Source: Sphingorhabdus_B arenilitoris
GTDB lineage: Bacteria > Pseudomonadota > Alphaproteobacteria > Sphingomonadales > Sphingomonadaceae
Length of the DNA: 64,000 bases
NCBI RefSeq assembly: GCF_042651485.1
Contig: NZ_JBHSDH010000013.1
Location: 1,822,207 to 1,886,206 of the forward strand
Reading direction: 5' to 3'
This document shows, one piece after another, positions 9,175-17,355 of this stretch; position 1 is the stretch's first letter; each line of letters starts with the position of its first letter. The notes beneath the pieces are model-generated. The model did no database searches. It worked only from the letters and a program-made list of their open reading frames with translations, and was not told the DNA's origin. A program made the position numbers and the translations under genes.

Positions 9175-9915
9175 ATGACCGATATTGATGCCGATTTGGT
9201 AAGCCAAAAAATCCGTGAAGAAATTGCGCGGCGGCGTTTGTCGCGGCAACAGCTTGCCGATATGGCGAAGATCAGCCTGTCGACATTGGAAAAAGCCCTG
9301 ACCGGCAAACGAGCCTTTACCTTATCAACGGTGATCCGCATCGAAGAGGCGCTGTCCACATCGCTGCGCGGCAAAAATACCGGAGTGCCCGCCGGTATGG
9401 AAGGCAGCGGCGAGCTCGCGCCCTTCTATCTCGGCAGCTACAGCCATGAAGGGATAAAATGGATTGAGGGCCAATATCTGACCATCCGGCCGAGCTTCAG
9501 CAATCCGGATGATGTCTACAGCTATATTATCACCATCCGTTGGAATGATGATGCCAGCTATCTCGAATTTGCCGAAACCAGCCGTGAAGATGCCAATTTT
9601 GAACAGACAGGCCGAGTATCCATGCCCAATTTGTCGGGGCATATTTATCTCGTCACCAATGATAATGGCCAATATCGGCTGATGGTGCTCGGCCGTCCGA
9701 CCATTGACGGGACTTTGTTCGGGCTGCTGACCACTTTGCAGGTCGGCCATGGGTCGCAGCTTGTGCCGGTATCCAGCCCCGTGGCCTTGGTGAAATATAA
9801 CCGGATGGCTGGCGCGGCTATCGGATCGGTGAAACCGGGCATGCCGCATTATGATAGCTACCGCAGCCTGATCGATTCCGCGCTGGCAAAGGATTATGTC
9901 CGCTTTCACAGCTGA
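9175..9915 (+). CDS. HTH transcriptional regulator (XRE-like) with unknown C-terminal domain
   Basis: A 246-residue protein. Residues about 10-60 form an XRE-type helix-turn-helix (RRLSRQQLADMAKISLSTLE). The remaining 180 residues are a beta-rich region with HIYLVTNDNGQYRLMVLG and no family I recognise; it may bind a ligand. The gene is divergent from the sortase-target operon and downstream of three 10-bp repeats, so it may control that operon and itself. In the marine systems I know of, a two-component pair accompanies the sortase; here that pair is absent. Confidence 0.8.
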   Translation: MTDIDADLVSQKIREEIARRRLSRQQLADMAKISLSTLEKALTGKRAFTLSTVIRIEEALSTSLRGKNTGVPAGMEGSGELAPFYLGSYSHEGIKWIEGQYLTIRPSFSNPDDVYSYIITIRWNDDASYLEFAETSREDANFEQTGRVSMPNLSGHIYLVTNDNGQYRLMVLGRPTIDGTLFGLLTTLQVGHGSQLVPVSSPVALVKYNRMAGAAIGSVKPGMPHYDSYRSLIDSALAKDYVRFHS

Positions 9916-9928
9916 CCTGCGGCCCGGA

Positions 9929-11059
9929 TCACCCCCGTTTGAACGGCATCATCTCACCGAGAAACGCCATTTCCCGCACCATTGCCTGTTCCTCGCGCCG
10001 CAGGAAATCGGCAATCGCGCTGCGAAATCCCTCATTGGGTATATAATGCGCGCTATAGGTCGGCACCGGTTCATATCCCCGCGCCAGTTTATGTTCTCCC
10101 TGCGCGCCTGCCTCTACGCGCGACAGGCCCTGTTCGATCGCAAATTCGATCGCCTGATAATAACAAAGCTCAAAATGCAGGAATTCAATATCCTCGCTGC
10201 ATCCCCAATAGCGGCCATAGAGGCAATCCGGCCCGATCATATTCAGCGCGCCTGCCACCGGCCGGTCATCGCGGTAGGCCAATATCAGCAGCAGCTTATC
10301 CGCCATCATCTGCCCAATCAGGTCGAAAAATGCGCGGGTCAAATAGGGCTGACCCCATTTGCGCATCCCGGTATCTTGATAAAACAGCCAAAAGGCATCC
10401 CAATGTTCGCGGCGGATCTGGTCCCCGCTCAGCCGTTCAATCCGCACAGCATCCTGCGCCCCGCGCCGTTCCTTACGCACCGCCTTGCGCTTGCGTGAGG
10501 CCAGCGCCGAGAGGAAATCATCAAAACAGCCATAGCCCCGATTTTGCCAGTGAAATTGACTGCCCGTGCGGATCAGCCAGCCAGCCGCGCGAAACAAATC
10601 AAGCTGACCTTCCTCGACAAAAGTCGCATGGGCCGATGACAGGCCATTTTGCGCCACCACCTCCTCCGCCGCCGCCAGCAAGGGTGCGGCCTGCGACGGA
10701 TCGCGAAGCAGCAATCGCGGCCCTGGCACCGGCGAAAATGGCGATGCAATTTGCAGTTTGGGATAATAACACCCGCCGGCCCGTTCATAGGCGTCGGCCC
10801 AATGGTGATCGAAAATATATTCGCCTTGGCTGTGCATTTTCAAATAAGCGGGCATGGCCCCTGACAACGCGCCCGTGTCATCGCGCACCGAAATTGGCAC
10901 CGCTTGCCATCCTGTGCCTTCCCCGACGCTGCCCGATTGTTCGAGCGCGGACAGGAAATCATGGCTGGTGAAGGGATTGCCATTATTCAGGCCATCCCAA
11001 ATATCGCGGTCCACCGCGGCCACCCCCTTGCCAATCTCTGCGATTATCTCGCCGGGCAC
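9929..11059 (-). CDS. GNAT/FemAB-like N-acyltransferase (COG3146 type)
   Basis: A 376-residue cytoplasmic protein matching the DUF482/COG3146 family: GNPFTSHDFLSALE near the N-terminus, a tyrosine- and glycine-rich core (GGCYYPKLQ, GPRLLLRD) and ARGYEPVPTYSAHYI near the end. The family is related to FemAB-type peptidyl/acyl transferases but has no firmly established substrate. It lies 11 bp downstream of the RidA gene on the same strand and is probably its operon partner. Confidence 0.85.
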   Translation of the reverse strand: MPGEIIAEIGKGVAAVDRDIWDGLNNGNPFTSHDFLSALEQSGSVGEGTGWQAVPISVRDDTGALSGAMPAYLKMHSQGEYIFDHHWADAYERAGGCYYPKLQIASPFSPVPGPRLLLRDPSQAAPLLAAAEEVVAQNGLSSAHATFVEEGQLDLFRAAGWLIRTGSQFHWQNRGYGCFDDFLSALASRKRKAVRKERRGAQDAVRIERLSGDQIRREHWDAFWLFYQDTGMRKWGQPYLTRAFFDLIGQMMADKLLLILAYRDDRPVAGALNMIGPDCLYGRYWGCSEDIEFLHFELCYYQAIEFAIEQGLSRVEAGAQGEHKLARGYEPVPTYSAHYIPNEGFRSAIADFLRREEQAMVREMAFLGEMMPFKRG

Positions 11060-11070
11060 ATGGCGCTCCT

Positions 11071-11547
11071 TTATTTCGGTTTCACCGCGACGATGGCGTC
11101 AATTTCAACCGTGGCATCGAGCGGCAATACCGGCACGGAAACAGCCGACCGCGCATGTTTACCAGCGGGTCCAAATACCGCTTCCATCAAATCCGATGCC
11201 CCATTGGCGACCATAGGCTGTTGAATGAAATCCGGGGTGGAGGCGACAAATACACCCAGCTTCACGATCCGTTCCACCCGCTCCAAATCGCCCAAAGCGG
11301 CTTTCATCTGCGCGATCAGCATCAGGGCGCAGGCACGGGCCGCTATCTGCCCATCCTCCATCGTCCGGCCCAGCGGGTTGGTGAAATCGCCAACCTTGCC
11401 GGTCATCACCTGACCATTGATGAAAGGCAATTGCCCGGAAATGTAGAGCATTCCGCCCTGCTCCACCGCGGGGACATAGGATGCCACCGGCGGCGCGGCT
11501 TCCGGCAATGCCAGTCCCAATTCGGCCAATTTTGCTTCAATCGTCAT
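11071..11547 (-). CDS. RidA/YjgF family protein
   Basis: A 158-residue member of the YjgF/RidA family, whose best known members deaminate reactive enamine/imine intermediates. Family segments GGMLYISGQLPF and a C-terminal LPLDATVEIDAIVAV are present. An upstream in-frame start would add 26 residues. I chose the ATG at 11547 because it overlaps the stop of the HAD gene in an ATGA junction, typical of coupled translation. The core arginine of classical RidA deaminases (GR.....) is not obvious here, so it may belong to a related non-deaminating subgroup. Confidence 0.88.
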   Translation of the reverse strand: MTIEAKLAELGLALPEAAPPVASYVPAVEQGGMLYISGQLPFINGQVMTGKVGDFTNPLGRTMEDGQIAARACALMLIAQMKAALGDLERVERIVKLGVFVASTPDFIQQPMVANGASDLMEAVFGPAGKHARSAVSVPVLPLDATVEIDAIVAVKPK

Positions 11548-12191
11548 AATGCCTTCCCTTCGGTTCGCGGCGCAGGCGCGGCGGCGAGCAGCCTTTCTTC
11601 TATCCAGATATGTGCGGCATCCCATTCGTCAATCCGCGCATGGGCATGGGGGGCAGGTTTAATATGCCGCGCCATTAACGGTTCGCCGACCATATGCAGC
11701 CGCCATACATCGGGCTGCACCTCTCCGACCGATTCATGATGGCCGCCCATATCGTCGATGAACACCGCAACGCTGGGTTGATATTCGGCGACGATCCGGG
11801 CCAGCGCTTGTCCCTTTGGCCCTTGGTTGGTGAATATCGGAGCTTCGATGCCGATTGCCTTCAACTGCTCCGCCCGGGCTTCGGCACGGTGGTCCTGCAA
11901 ATTGGTCAATATCGCAATATCCGCCCGCTGCGCCAAGGCGGTCATCGCTGGAACCGCGCCCGCAATTGGCGGCTGCCGGTGCATTTCGCTGTCAAAAAAT
12001 CCGCCCAGCAGCTCCCATATTTTAACAGGCTCCACAAAACTGCCATCATGGCGATAGGTCAATGCCTGCGAAAAATCATGATTGTCGAGGCTGAAGTCAA
12101 TATCATGCGCTTCATCCACCCAATCGCGAAAGGGCACAACCATATGCAGCAACACTTCGTCACAATCGGAAATGATCAGCGGTTTAGTCAT
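11544..12191 (-). CDS. HAD-superfamily hydrolase
   Basis: A 215-residue protein with the HAD nucleophile motif SDCDEV (Asp9, Asp11), a threonine/asparagine motif II (ILTNLQDHR) and the acidic motif IV FIDDMGGH. These are the residues of a phosphohydrolase that forms an aspartyl-phosphate. The substrate is not evident. It overlaps the DUF3572 gene by 8 bp and RidA by 4 bp, forming a DUF3572-HAD-RidA-GNAT operon. Confidence 0.88.
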   Translation of the reverse strand: MTKPLIISDCDEVLLHMVVPFRDWVDEAHDIDFSLDNHDFSQALTYRHDGSFVEPVKIWELLGGFFDSEMHRQPPIAGAVPAMTALAQRADIAILTNLQDHRAEARAEQLKAIGIEAPIFTNQGPKGQALARIVAEYQPSVAVFIDDMGGHHESVGEVQPDVWRLHMVGEPLMARHIKPAPHAHARIDEWDAAHIWIEERLLAAAPAPRTEGKAL

Positions 12192-12471
12192 ATAGCTCTG
12201 CTCCGTCCAATTGCCGCCGCGCCGCCACCAAAGCCGCTGGGCTCACATCGATCGCTATGGCGCAGGCCAGCAAATCGGGTTCATGGCTTTCCAAAAATCC
12301 AAGCACAGCCGCCTGTAATCCTGCCTCGCCAATCCCGGCGCGCAGGCCCTCCGGCGTCAAGCCGGTCAGCGACAAGAGCCGCTGCGCCCGGCTATCATCG
12401 CCCAGCGCCCATGCCAGCGCCTGTATCGCGAGCAAAGCGGGGTCGTGATTATTTTGATTTAATTTATGCAC
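12184..12471 (-). CDS. DUF3572 family protein
   Basis: A 95-residue, largely helical protein with family-like segments LAIQALAWALGDDSRAQRLL and LTGLTPEGLRAGIG. No function is established for DUF3572. It heads a minus-strand operon and is divergent from divK, 51 bp away, an order often seen in this bacterial group. Confidence 0.8.
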   Translation of the reverse strand: MHKLNQNNHDPALLAIQALAWALGDDSRAQRLLSLTGLTPEGLRAGIGEAGLQAAVLGFLESHEPDLLACAIAIDVSPAALVAARRQLDGAELYD

Positions 12472-12522
12472 CGCGCTGGTTTAAGACTTGTCAGCCCAAG
12501 GGCAAGATGGGAAAGACGCCAT

Positions 12523-12888
12523 ATGCCAAAAAAAGTGATGATCGTTGAAGATAATGAGCTGAATTTGAAATTATTCACCGATTTGCTCGCTGCGCATAAA
12601 TATATTGTCGAAGGCGTGAAGGATGGCCGCCTCGCCATGGAACAGGCGAAAATGTTTACCCCCGATCTGGTCATCATGGATATTCAATTGCCGCATATAT
12701 CCGGCCTTGACCTGATCGAAGCGATGCAAAAGGACGCATCGCTATCCGCTATCCCGATACTCGCCGTCACCGCCTATGCCGGCAAAGGCGACGAAGACCG
12801 CATCATGGCCGCAGGCGCGCGGGGATATCTGTCCAAACCCGTATCGGTGATGAAATTCTTGGAGGCGGTGAGGGGCATATTGGGGTGA
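12523..12888 (+). CDS. divK: DivK-type single-domain response regulator
   Basis: A 121-residue receiver domain with no output domain. Acid pocket residues Glu9 and Asp10, phospho-acceptor Asp53 (VIMDIQLP), the switch threonine in VTAYAG and Lys in LSKPVS are all present. Length and Asp53 match Caulobacter DivK, which controls cell-cycle kinases (PleC/DivJ/DivL). An upstream GTG/ATG-like start would add 19 residues; the ATG at 12523 has GGGAAAG just ahead and gives the canonical N-terminus MPKKVMIVEDNE. Confidence 0.93.
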   Translation: MPKKVMIVEDNELNLKLFTDLLAAHKYIVEGVKDGRLAMEQAKMFTPDLVIMDIQLPHISGLDLIEAMQKDASLSAIPILAVTAYAGKGDEDRIMAAGARGYLSKPVSVMKFLEAVRGILG

Positions 12889-13024
12889 GGGGTGCGGTTG
12901 TTGGGGGGTGCAGACTGTCCGGTTTTGAGAACAATCGGCGGAAAGTTGCCCTTCGACGTCGGTTGCAGGATTGCTCCAACAGTGATAATACTTTAGTGTC
13001 GGGAACGCATCAGGGGAAACGCGT

Positions 13025-14023
13025 GTGACTACGAACCGTGCAAAGTTAGTTTTCTTGATCGCCTCGTGCCTGACCGCTCTGTTGGCTACAGCTAGTCTTG
13101 CTGCAACGGACCCGTTGACCACCGTTATCGACACGCGGGATGCTGAGCGCTTCGCTGCGGTCTTCGCGCGCAGCGGCGGAAAGCCCGACGCCGCATCACT
13201 TCAGCGCGACTATCTTAACGGTGCCGGACGAGGCGTCGAGGTCTTCATGCCGGGCCGCATCGAGAATGCCGCAAATCTGGCGACGGCGATTGCTGCTGAT
13301 CGCGAGCGCTATGCCTATGCGATCAAGACCTGTCTGCCGCTGGTCGCTTCGCTCGACGGTGAGCTTCGCGCGACCTATCTGGCCTATCGCGGATTGCTGC
13401 CCGATCGTCAGCTTCCTGAGGTATATGTCGTGTTCGGCGCCGCGAATTCCGGGGGCACGGCCAAACCGGATGCACAGGTCATCGGCCTTGAATCAATGTG
13501 TGGTCCGGGCACAACGCCAGAGCAGTTCCGCACAGGGATGCGCAACATTTTCGCTCATGAAGTCGCGCACACGTTTCAGCCGGACGTTCTCGAATCTGCG
13601 ACCCACGACAAGCTGATGTTCATGGCGCTTAGTGAAGGCACACCGGACTTTCTCGCCTCGCTTGTGACAGCCAATCCTCCAAGTGCAGTGCGCGAGGAGT
13701 ATGGGCGCGCCAACGAGACAAAGCTCTGGGCACAGTTTCAGCGTGATCGCTCCGTGCTGCTTGGCAAGAGCTGGGCGGAAATAGACACTGATCCCGTTCT
13801 GAAGGCCGCCATGCACCGCTGGTTCGGAAACGCAGGCGCAGCACCGGAGGGCGTTCCTTCCGAGATGGGCTACTGGGTGGGCATGCAAATCGCGGCAGCG
13901 TCCTTTCAAGCCGCGCCTGACAAACGCGCGGCAATCAACGCGCTGCTTGCACGGACTGATCCGATCGCCCTAGCCAATGCGAGCGGCTATGACGGAAAGG
14001 TAGTTGTTGACCCCCGCCAGTGA
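13025..14023 (+). CDS. Secreted putative zinc metallopeptidase (HExxH)
   Basis: A 332-residue protein starting at a GTG, with a signal peptide ending near SLA-ATD at residue 26. HEVAH at residues 178-182 and a glutamate in EGTPDFLAS at about 204 give the zinc ligands of a gluzincin-like peptidase, as in DUF2268-type proteins. Codon use differs from the neighbours: few AAT/TTG codons, and more CTC, GCG and GAC. It sits alone in a patch with a REP-flanked nuclease gene, which suggests recent acquisition. Substrate and physiological role are unknown. Confidence 0.75.
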   Translation: MTTNRAKLVFLIASCLTALLATASLAATDPLTTVIDTRDAERFAAVFARSGGKPDAASLQRDYLNGAGRGVEVFMPGRIENAANLATAIAADRERYAYAIKTCLPLVASLDGELRATYLAYRGLLPDRQLPEVYVVFGAANSGGTAKPDAQVIGLESMCGPGTTPEQFRTGMRNIFAHEVAHTFQPDVLESATHDKLMFMALSEGTPDFLASLVTANPPSAVREEYGRANETKLWAQFQRDRSVLLGKSWAEIDTDPVLKAAMHRWFGNAGAAPEGVPSEMGYWVGMQIAAASFQAAPDKRAAINALLARTDPIALANASGYDGKVVVDPRQ

Positions 14024-14142
14024 ATTTGATGGGAGCTGCTACCGTTCGCGCCGACCTTGCCGTGAACGAACGTCAAGTTTGGTCGAGTTTGTAAAGCATG
14101 TTGAACGCCCAAAATCTCCTCACATTCTGCCTCCCCACTTAC

Positions 14143-14173
14143 CGTCGCCCCGCACTTGATGCGGGGCTTGGCT
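14143..14173 (+). repeat. Left arm of the inverted repeat around the GIY-YIG gene
   Basis: A 31-bp arm whose reverse complement matches 14518-14548 at 30 of 31 positions. The arm is itself palindromic: CCCCGCA and TGCGGGG separated by CTTGA, like a REP element. It ends 34 bp upstream of the nuclease start. Confidence 0.85.
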
Positions 14174-14207
14174 TTTCTTTTGCGCGGCATTGCGCAATAC
14201 CGCCTGC

Positions 14208-14519
14208 ATGGCAAAGCGCGGCTGGGTTTACATCATGACGAACCGGTATCGCGGCGGGATGTATGTCGGGGTTACGGCGGACCTTATCCGGCGCGTGCAG
14301 CAGCACCGCGAAGGGGCTGGCTCTTCGCATATGACCGATTTTGGCAAGAAACGGCTGGTCTATGCGGAGCGCCATGAAGACATTGCCCCCGCTATTGCGC
14401 GCGAAAAGTTGGTTAAGAAATGGCGGCGCGAATGGAAATTTGCGCTGATTGAGGCCGATAATCCCGATTGGCGCGACCTTTGGGATGGTTGGTTTGCAGA
14501 GGATAGCGCGGCAAAATAG
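14208..14519 (+). CDS. GIY-YIG nuclease domain protein (REP-flanked)
   Basis: A 103-residue single-domain protein with the signature WVYIMTNRYRGGMYVGVT (GIY-YIG positions Y-I and Y-V-G), a catalytic-type arginine in IRRVQQHR and glutamate in AREKLVKKW. This is the stand-alone UPF0213/YhbQ-like group, for which no physiological function is firmly known. An in-frame TTG at 14190 would add six residues; the ATG at 14208 is preferred. The TAG stop lies inside the right-hand inverted-repeat arm. The tight bracketing by REP-like palindromes suggests a mobile or REP-associated cassette. Confidence 0.85.
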   Translation: MAKRGWVYIMTNRYRGGMYVGVTADLIRRVQQHREGAGSSHMTDFGKKRLVYAERHEDIAPAIAREKLVKKWRREWKFALIEADNPDWRDLWDGWFAEDSAAK

Positions 14520-14548
14520 CCAAGCCCCGCATCAAGTGCGGGACGACG
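14518..14548 (-). repeat. Right arm of the inverted repeat around the GIY-YIG gene
   Basis: The reverse complement of 14143-14173 with one mismatch. It begins within the TAG stop codon of the nuclease gene and contains the same CCCCGCA/TGCGGGG-type hairpin, with one base of the stem changed. Confidence 0.85.
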
Positions 14549-14845
14549 TGGACTTGAATGTCAGCTTCAGATGTTGACGATACGCTGAACCAACGAACGC
14601 AAACTTGCCGGAAGTGGACACTCTACCCGCGCTGCTGCAGCAGTTGCCCTTACAATGTTGGTCTTTATCGAGCCTGTTATCCCTGACAACCGGTATCGCT
14701 GCAGAGCCAACCATCCGCGTAGCTTTCGAAACGCGCTATCTCGTTCCTCCGCGATCCCGTTTTGGTGAGACTATTTTGTGACGTCCGAGGTAAATTGCGG
14801 GTTTTCGCTATTTGATATGGCGAACCGAATACAGGGGGCTCTTCA
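14549..14845. other. Gene-free stretch
   Basis: I see no gene, RNA or clear repeat here. The only open frames are short minus-strand ones without family features or ribosome sites. The base composition resembles the neighbouring foreign-looking patch, so it may be a decayed remnant. Confidence 0.5.
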
Positions 14846-14870
14846 CAAAAAAGGGCGCCCGGAAGCGCCC
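14846..14870 (-). terminator. Rho-independent terminator of rpmG
   Basis: On the minus strand a stem of GGGCGC and GCGCCC with a short loop is followed by a run of six T. It lies 31 bp past the rpmG stop. Confidence 0.85.
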
Positions 14871-14901
14871 TGTTCATTGTCTTTCTATCGCGGGAAAGCG
14901 C

Positions 14902-15069
14902 TTATTTGATTTTGGCTTCCTTAAACTCGACATGCTTGCGCACGACGGGGTCATATTTGCGGAAAGACATTTTTTCGGTCGTGTTGCGCGGGTTTTTCTT
15001 CGTGGTGTAGAAAAAGCCAGTGTCAGCGGTGCTGAGCAATTTGATTTTGATAGTGGCTGGCTTCGCCAT
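14902..15069 (-). CDS. rpmG: 50S ribosomal protein L33
   Basis: A 55-residue protein beginning MAKPATIKIKLLSTADTGFF and containing the L33 core FFYTTKKNPRNTTEKMSFRK followed by YDPVVRKHVEFKEAK. It is a component of the large ribosomal subunit. It lacks the cysteine pairs of zinc-binding L33 forms, so it is the zinc-independent type. A strong terminator follows directly, so it is a single-gene transcript. Confidence 0.97.
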   Translation of the reverse strand: MAKPATIKIKLLSTADTGFFYTTKKNPRNTTEKMSFRKYDPVVRKHVEFKEAKIK

Positions 15070-15270
15070 GGCCCGTTCCTTTATTTCGAAATGCGTAAAA
15101 ATTTAGGGAGCGGCTGTGCGCCCCGTTTCAGACGCGGGCTAATGTCGGCTATGGCAAGTAAAGTCAAGCCTTTTGAATCAATCCGGCCGCCATTTACCCG
15201 ATATTAACCATGTTGCCCGAAACTGCAGTGGTACAGAAAGGCATGGCCTTTCGATAGCAGGGGCAGCAAT

Positions 15271-15606
15271 ATGGATTTCGACAATGACCGTTTGTTACTG
15301 GCCAGAGCCACGCTTTCCGACCTTGTCGAAGCATTGCGGCTCACCCATTTTAACACCAGCCCCGTCCTGTTCCTCACTCGGTTAGAGGCGATCCGCGAAA
15401 CCGCAAAGATACAGCGTTTTGACGCGGTGGCCGAAATTGCCGCTTCATTTGAGGATGCGATGCAGCGTGTCATCACGCGCGGCGGGGCCGAATCGGTGAT
15501 CGAAAATTACCTGCTGATATTGCGGGAGGCGATTGGCTGTTCGAATCTGGATGCGGTCATTGCCGAATCGCTGCTCGCCTCGGTCGCCATTCGCCTGCGG
15601 GCCTGA
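15271..15606 (+). CDS. Hypothetical helical protein
   Basis: A 111-residue protein with no family I recognise. It is almost entirely predicted helix (LARATLSDLVEALRLTHF, VAEIAASFEDAMQR) and has no signal peptide or membrane segment. The ATG has a GGGGCAG ribosome-site-like sequence just upstream, and codon use matches the core genes. It lies 57 bp before the GDT1-family gene. Its size and helical content resemble histidine-phosphotransfer proteins, but I see no convincing phospho-histidine motif. Confidence 0.7.
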   Translation: MDFDNDRLLLARATLSDLVEALRLTHFNTSPVLFLTRLEAIRETAKIQRFDAVAEIAASFEDAMQRVITRGGAESVIENYLLILREAIGCSNLDAVIAESLLASVAIRLRA

Positions 15607-15663
15607 AACACGCGGCGCAGCAACGCCGCCATTATTTTAACCAAATGATGCTAGGCACAGCCT

Positions 15664-16230
15664 ATGGATGCCATGCTCGCCACTTTCTTTGCGGTATTGG
15701 TCGCCGAAATGGGCGACCGGAGTCAGGTTTTGGCCGCCGCGCTTGCTATCAGATTCCATGATGACCGCCGGATATTGGCGGGCCTGACGCTCGCCACATT
15801 GCTTAATTGCGCGATCAGCGCCGCCGCCGGATCGGTGATCGATCAATGGATCAGCGAAGAGCCCGTGCGCTTATTCATCGCCCTCGCCTATATATTCGCT
15901 GGCGCAGGCATGCTGATGTGGCGGCGGCGAGTAGATATATTGAGTGGGTGGAAAACCGGGGCCTTTACCACCAGCTTTTTGGGCCTGTTCATCCTGCAAT
16001 TTGGGGATAAGAGCCAGTTTTTGATCGCGGCGCAATCGGCCGGGACGCCATTTTGGGGATTTGCTTTTGCGGGCGGCGCGCTCGGCGTGCTCGCGGCCTG
16101 CGTTCCTGCGATATTGCTCCGCGAAAAAATGGCGCAAATGCTGCCAATCGGACTGATCCGGAAGATGGGCGGCCTGTTGCTGCTATTATGGGGCGCCTAT
16201 CTTGCGCTGGGTGTATTTGACCTGATTTAG
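15664..16230 (+). CDS. GDT1/TMEM165 (UPF0016) family cation transporter
   Basis: A 188-residue inner-membrane protein with about six hydrophobic segments in two homologous halves. The first family motif is intact (AEMGDRSQ, Glu15-Gly17-Asp18). The second reads QFGDKSQ at 112-118, with Gln in place of the usual Glu. Characterised bacterial relatives (MneA/MntX-like) export Mn2+, and eukaryotic ones move Mn2+/Ca2+ against protons. Mn2+ export is therefore likely but inferred. Confidence 0.88.
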   Translation: MDAMLATFFAVLVAEMGDRSQVLAAALAIRFHDDRRILAGLTLATLLNCAISAAAGSVIDQWISEEPVRLFIALAYIFAGAGMLMWRRRVDILSGWKTGAFTTSFLGLFILQFGDKSQFLIAAQSAGTPFWGFAFAGGALGVLAACVPAILLREKMAQMLPIGLIRKMGGLLLLLWGAYLALGVFDLI

Positions 16231-16263
16231 GGTATGGTCCTCACCCAACCTATCCCATCCATG

Positions 16264-16293
16264 AAAAGGCCAGCAGACAGTAATCTGCCGGCC
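16264..16293 (-). terminator. Rho-independent terminator of the cold-shock gene
   Basis: On the minus strand GGCCGGCAGA pairs with TCTGCTGGCC (one G-T pair) around a six-base loop and is followed by four T. It lies 17 bp past the cold-shock protein stop. Confidence 0.7.
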
Positions 16294-16309
16294 CAATCCA
16301 TGGGATGGT

Positions 16310-17047
16310 TTATCCCTGTAGGCGGGCCAAATTGGTCGCCGAAAATTTGCCGCGGCGGTCGATTTCAATGTCAAATTCCAACCGGTCGCCTTGAGTTACT
16401 TGACCGACGCCAGCGCGTTCCAAGGCGGAGATATGAACAAATACGTCTTCCGCGCCATCATCGCGTTGAATGAATCCAAAGCCTTTGACATCGTTAAAGA
16501 ATTTGACCGTGCCATTGGCATGTTCCCCCGCCACGCCGGGGCTACCGCCGCTGCTGCGCGCTGCTGGACCGCGATCTTCGCGCGGCGGCGGCGCGGAGGC
16601 CTCAACCGCCATGGGTTCACCGTCAATCACCAGGTCCGATGCAGACACTTTTCCGCCCCGGTCAACCAATGTGAATTCCAGCGGCTGCCCTTCGGCAAGA
16701 CCGGTTAATCCGGCTTGTTCAACGGCGCTGATATGAACGAACACGTCATCGGCCCGGTCATCGCATTGGATGAAGCCGAAGCCTTTTTGTGTGTTGAAAA
16801 ATTTAACTATCCCTTTGCCCGAGCCCACAACCTGTGCGGGCATCGAAGGAGCGCGGGGCGCGCCGCGAGGAGGGCCGCCAGCGCCGCCACCTGCATTATA
16901 GCCGCCAGACCGGCCACCGCCAAAGTCCCGGCCACCGCCAAAATCATTTCCGAATGTGGATGGAGCCTGATAGCCGTCATAACTTTCGTCACCAAAACTA
17001 TCTCTTTTGTCCCGGCCCCTGCCGCGCCGTTTGCGATCAAAACTCAT
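16310..17047 (-). CDS. Double cold-shock domain RNA-binding protein
   Basis: A 245-residue protein. The N-terminus (about 1-75) is disordered and rich in Arg, Gly and Asp. Two cold-shock domains follow at about 78-140 and 178-242, each with RNP1 KGFGFIQ and RNP2 DVFVHIS. Such proteins bind single-stranded RNA/DNA and act as RNA chaperones. The frame is open for 45 codons further upstream; the ATG at 17047 fits the conserved start MSFDRKRRGRGR and has GGAAG ahead. Two-CSD proteins are common in alphaproteobacteria. The long gene-free leader upstream is in keeping with cold-shock mRNAs. Confidence 0.93.
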   Translation of the reverse strand: MSFDRKRRGRGRDKRDSFGDESYDGYQAPSTFGNDFGGGRDFGGGRSGGYNAGGGAGGPPRGAPRAPSMPAQVVGSGKGIVKFFNTQKGFGFIQCDDRADDVFVHISAVEQAGLTGLAEGQPLEFTLVDRGGKVSASDLVIDGEPMAVEASAPPPREDRGPAARSSGGSPGVAGEHANGTVKFFNDVKGFGFIQRDDGAEDVFVHISALERAGVGQVTQGDRLEFDIEIDRRGKFSATNLARLQG

Positions 17048-17355
17048 AATTACTCTATTACTTCCCCAACGCCCGGCCACTTCGGCAAATGCGGTCAAGG
17101 GCGAAACTGACTGCATCTGTAAACAGGGAACCTCAACCCTATTGCCCTGTGCATAACCTATTAACGGCGCAGGGTATAGCAATATTATAAGGCGTCCTGA
17201 CGGCCAATATCCCCATATATCGCGGCTTTCTCACCATAGCTTATCCTTGCCATAGCGGCCTGCTTGGTGCAAAGCGCCGGAAATAGGCTATTATGCGGCG
17301 ATCTGGGGTGCCGCCCATAGCCCGCCCGAGTCGCATTACTTATTAAGGCCTGTTG
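17048..17355. other. Divergent promoter region and cold-shock leader
   Basis: About 300 bp between the divergent cold-shock and exonuclease genes. No gene is supported. I could not identify a promoter with confidence; a long untranslated leader for the cold-shock mRNA is possible. Confidence 0.4.

Noticed and set aside
14532..14877. Two short minus-strand frames after the GIY-YIG cassette
   Set aside because: No ribosome site, domain or codon bias; one runs through the rpmG terminator.
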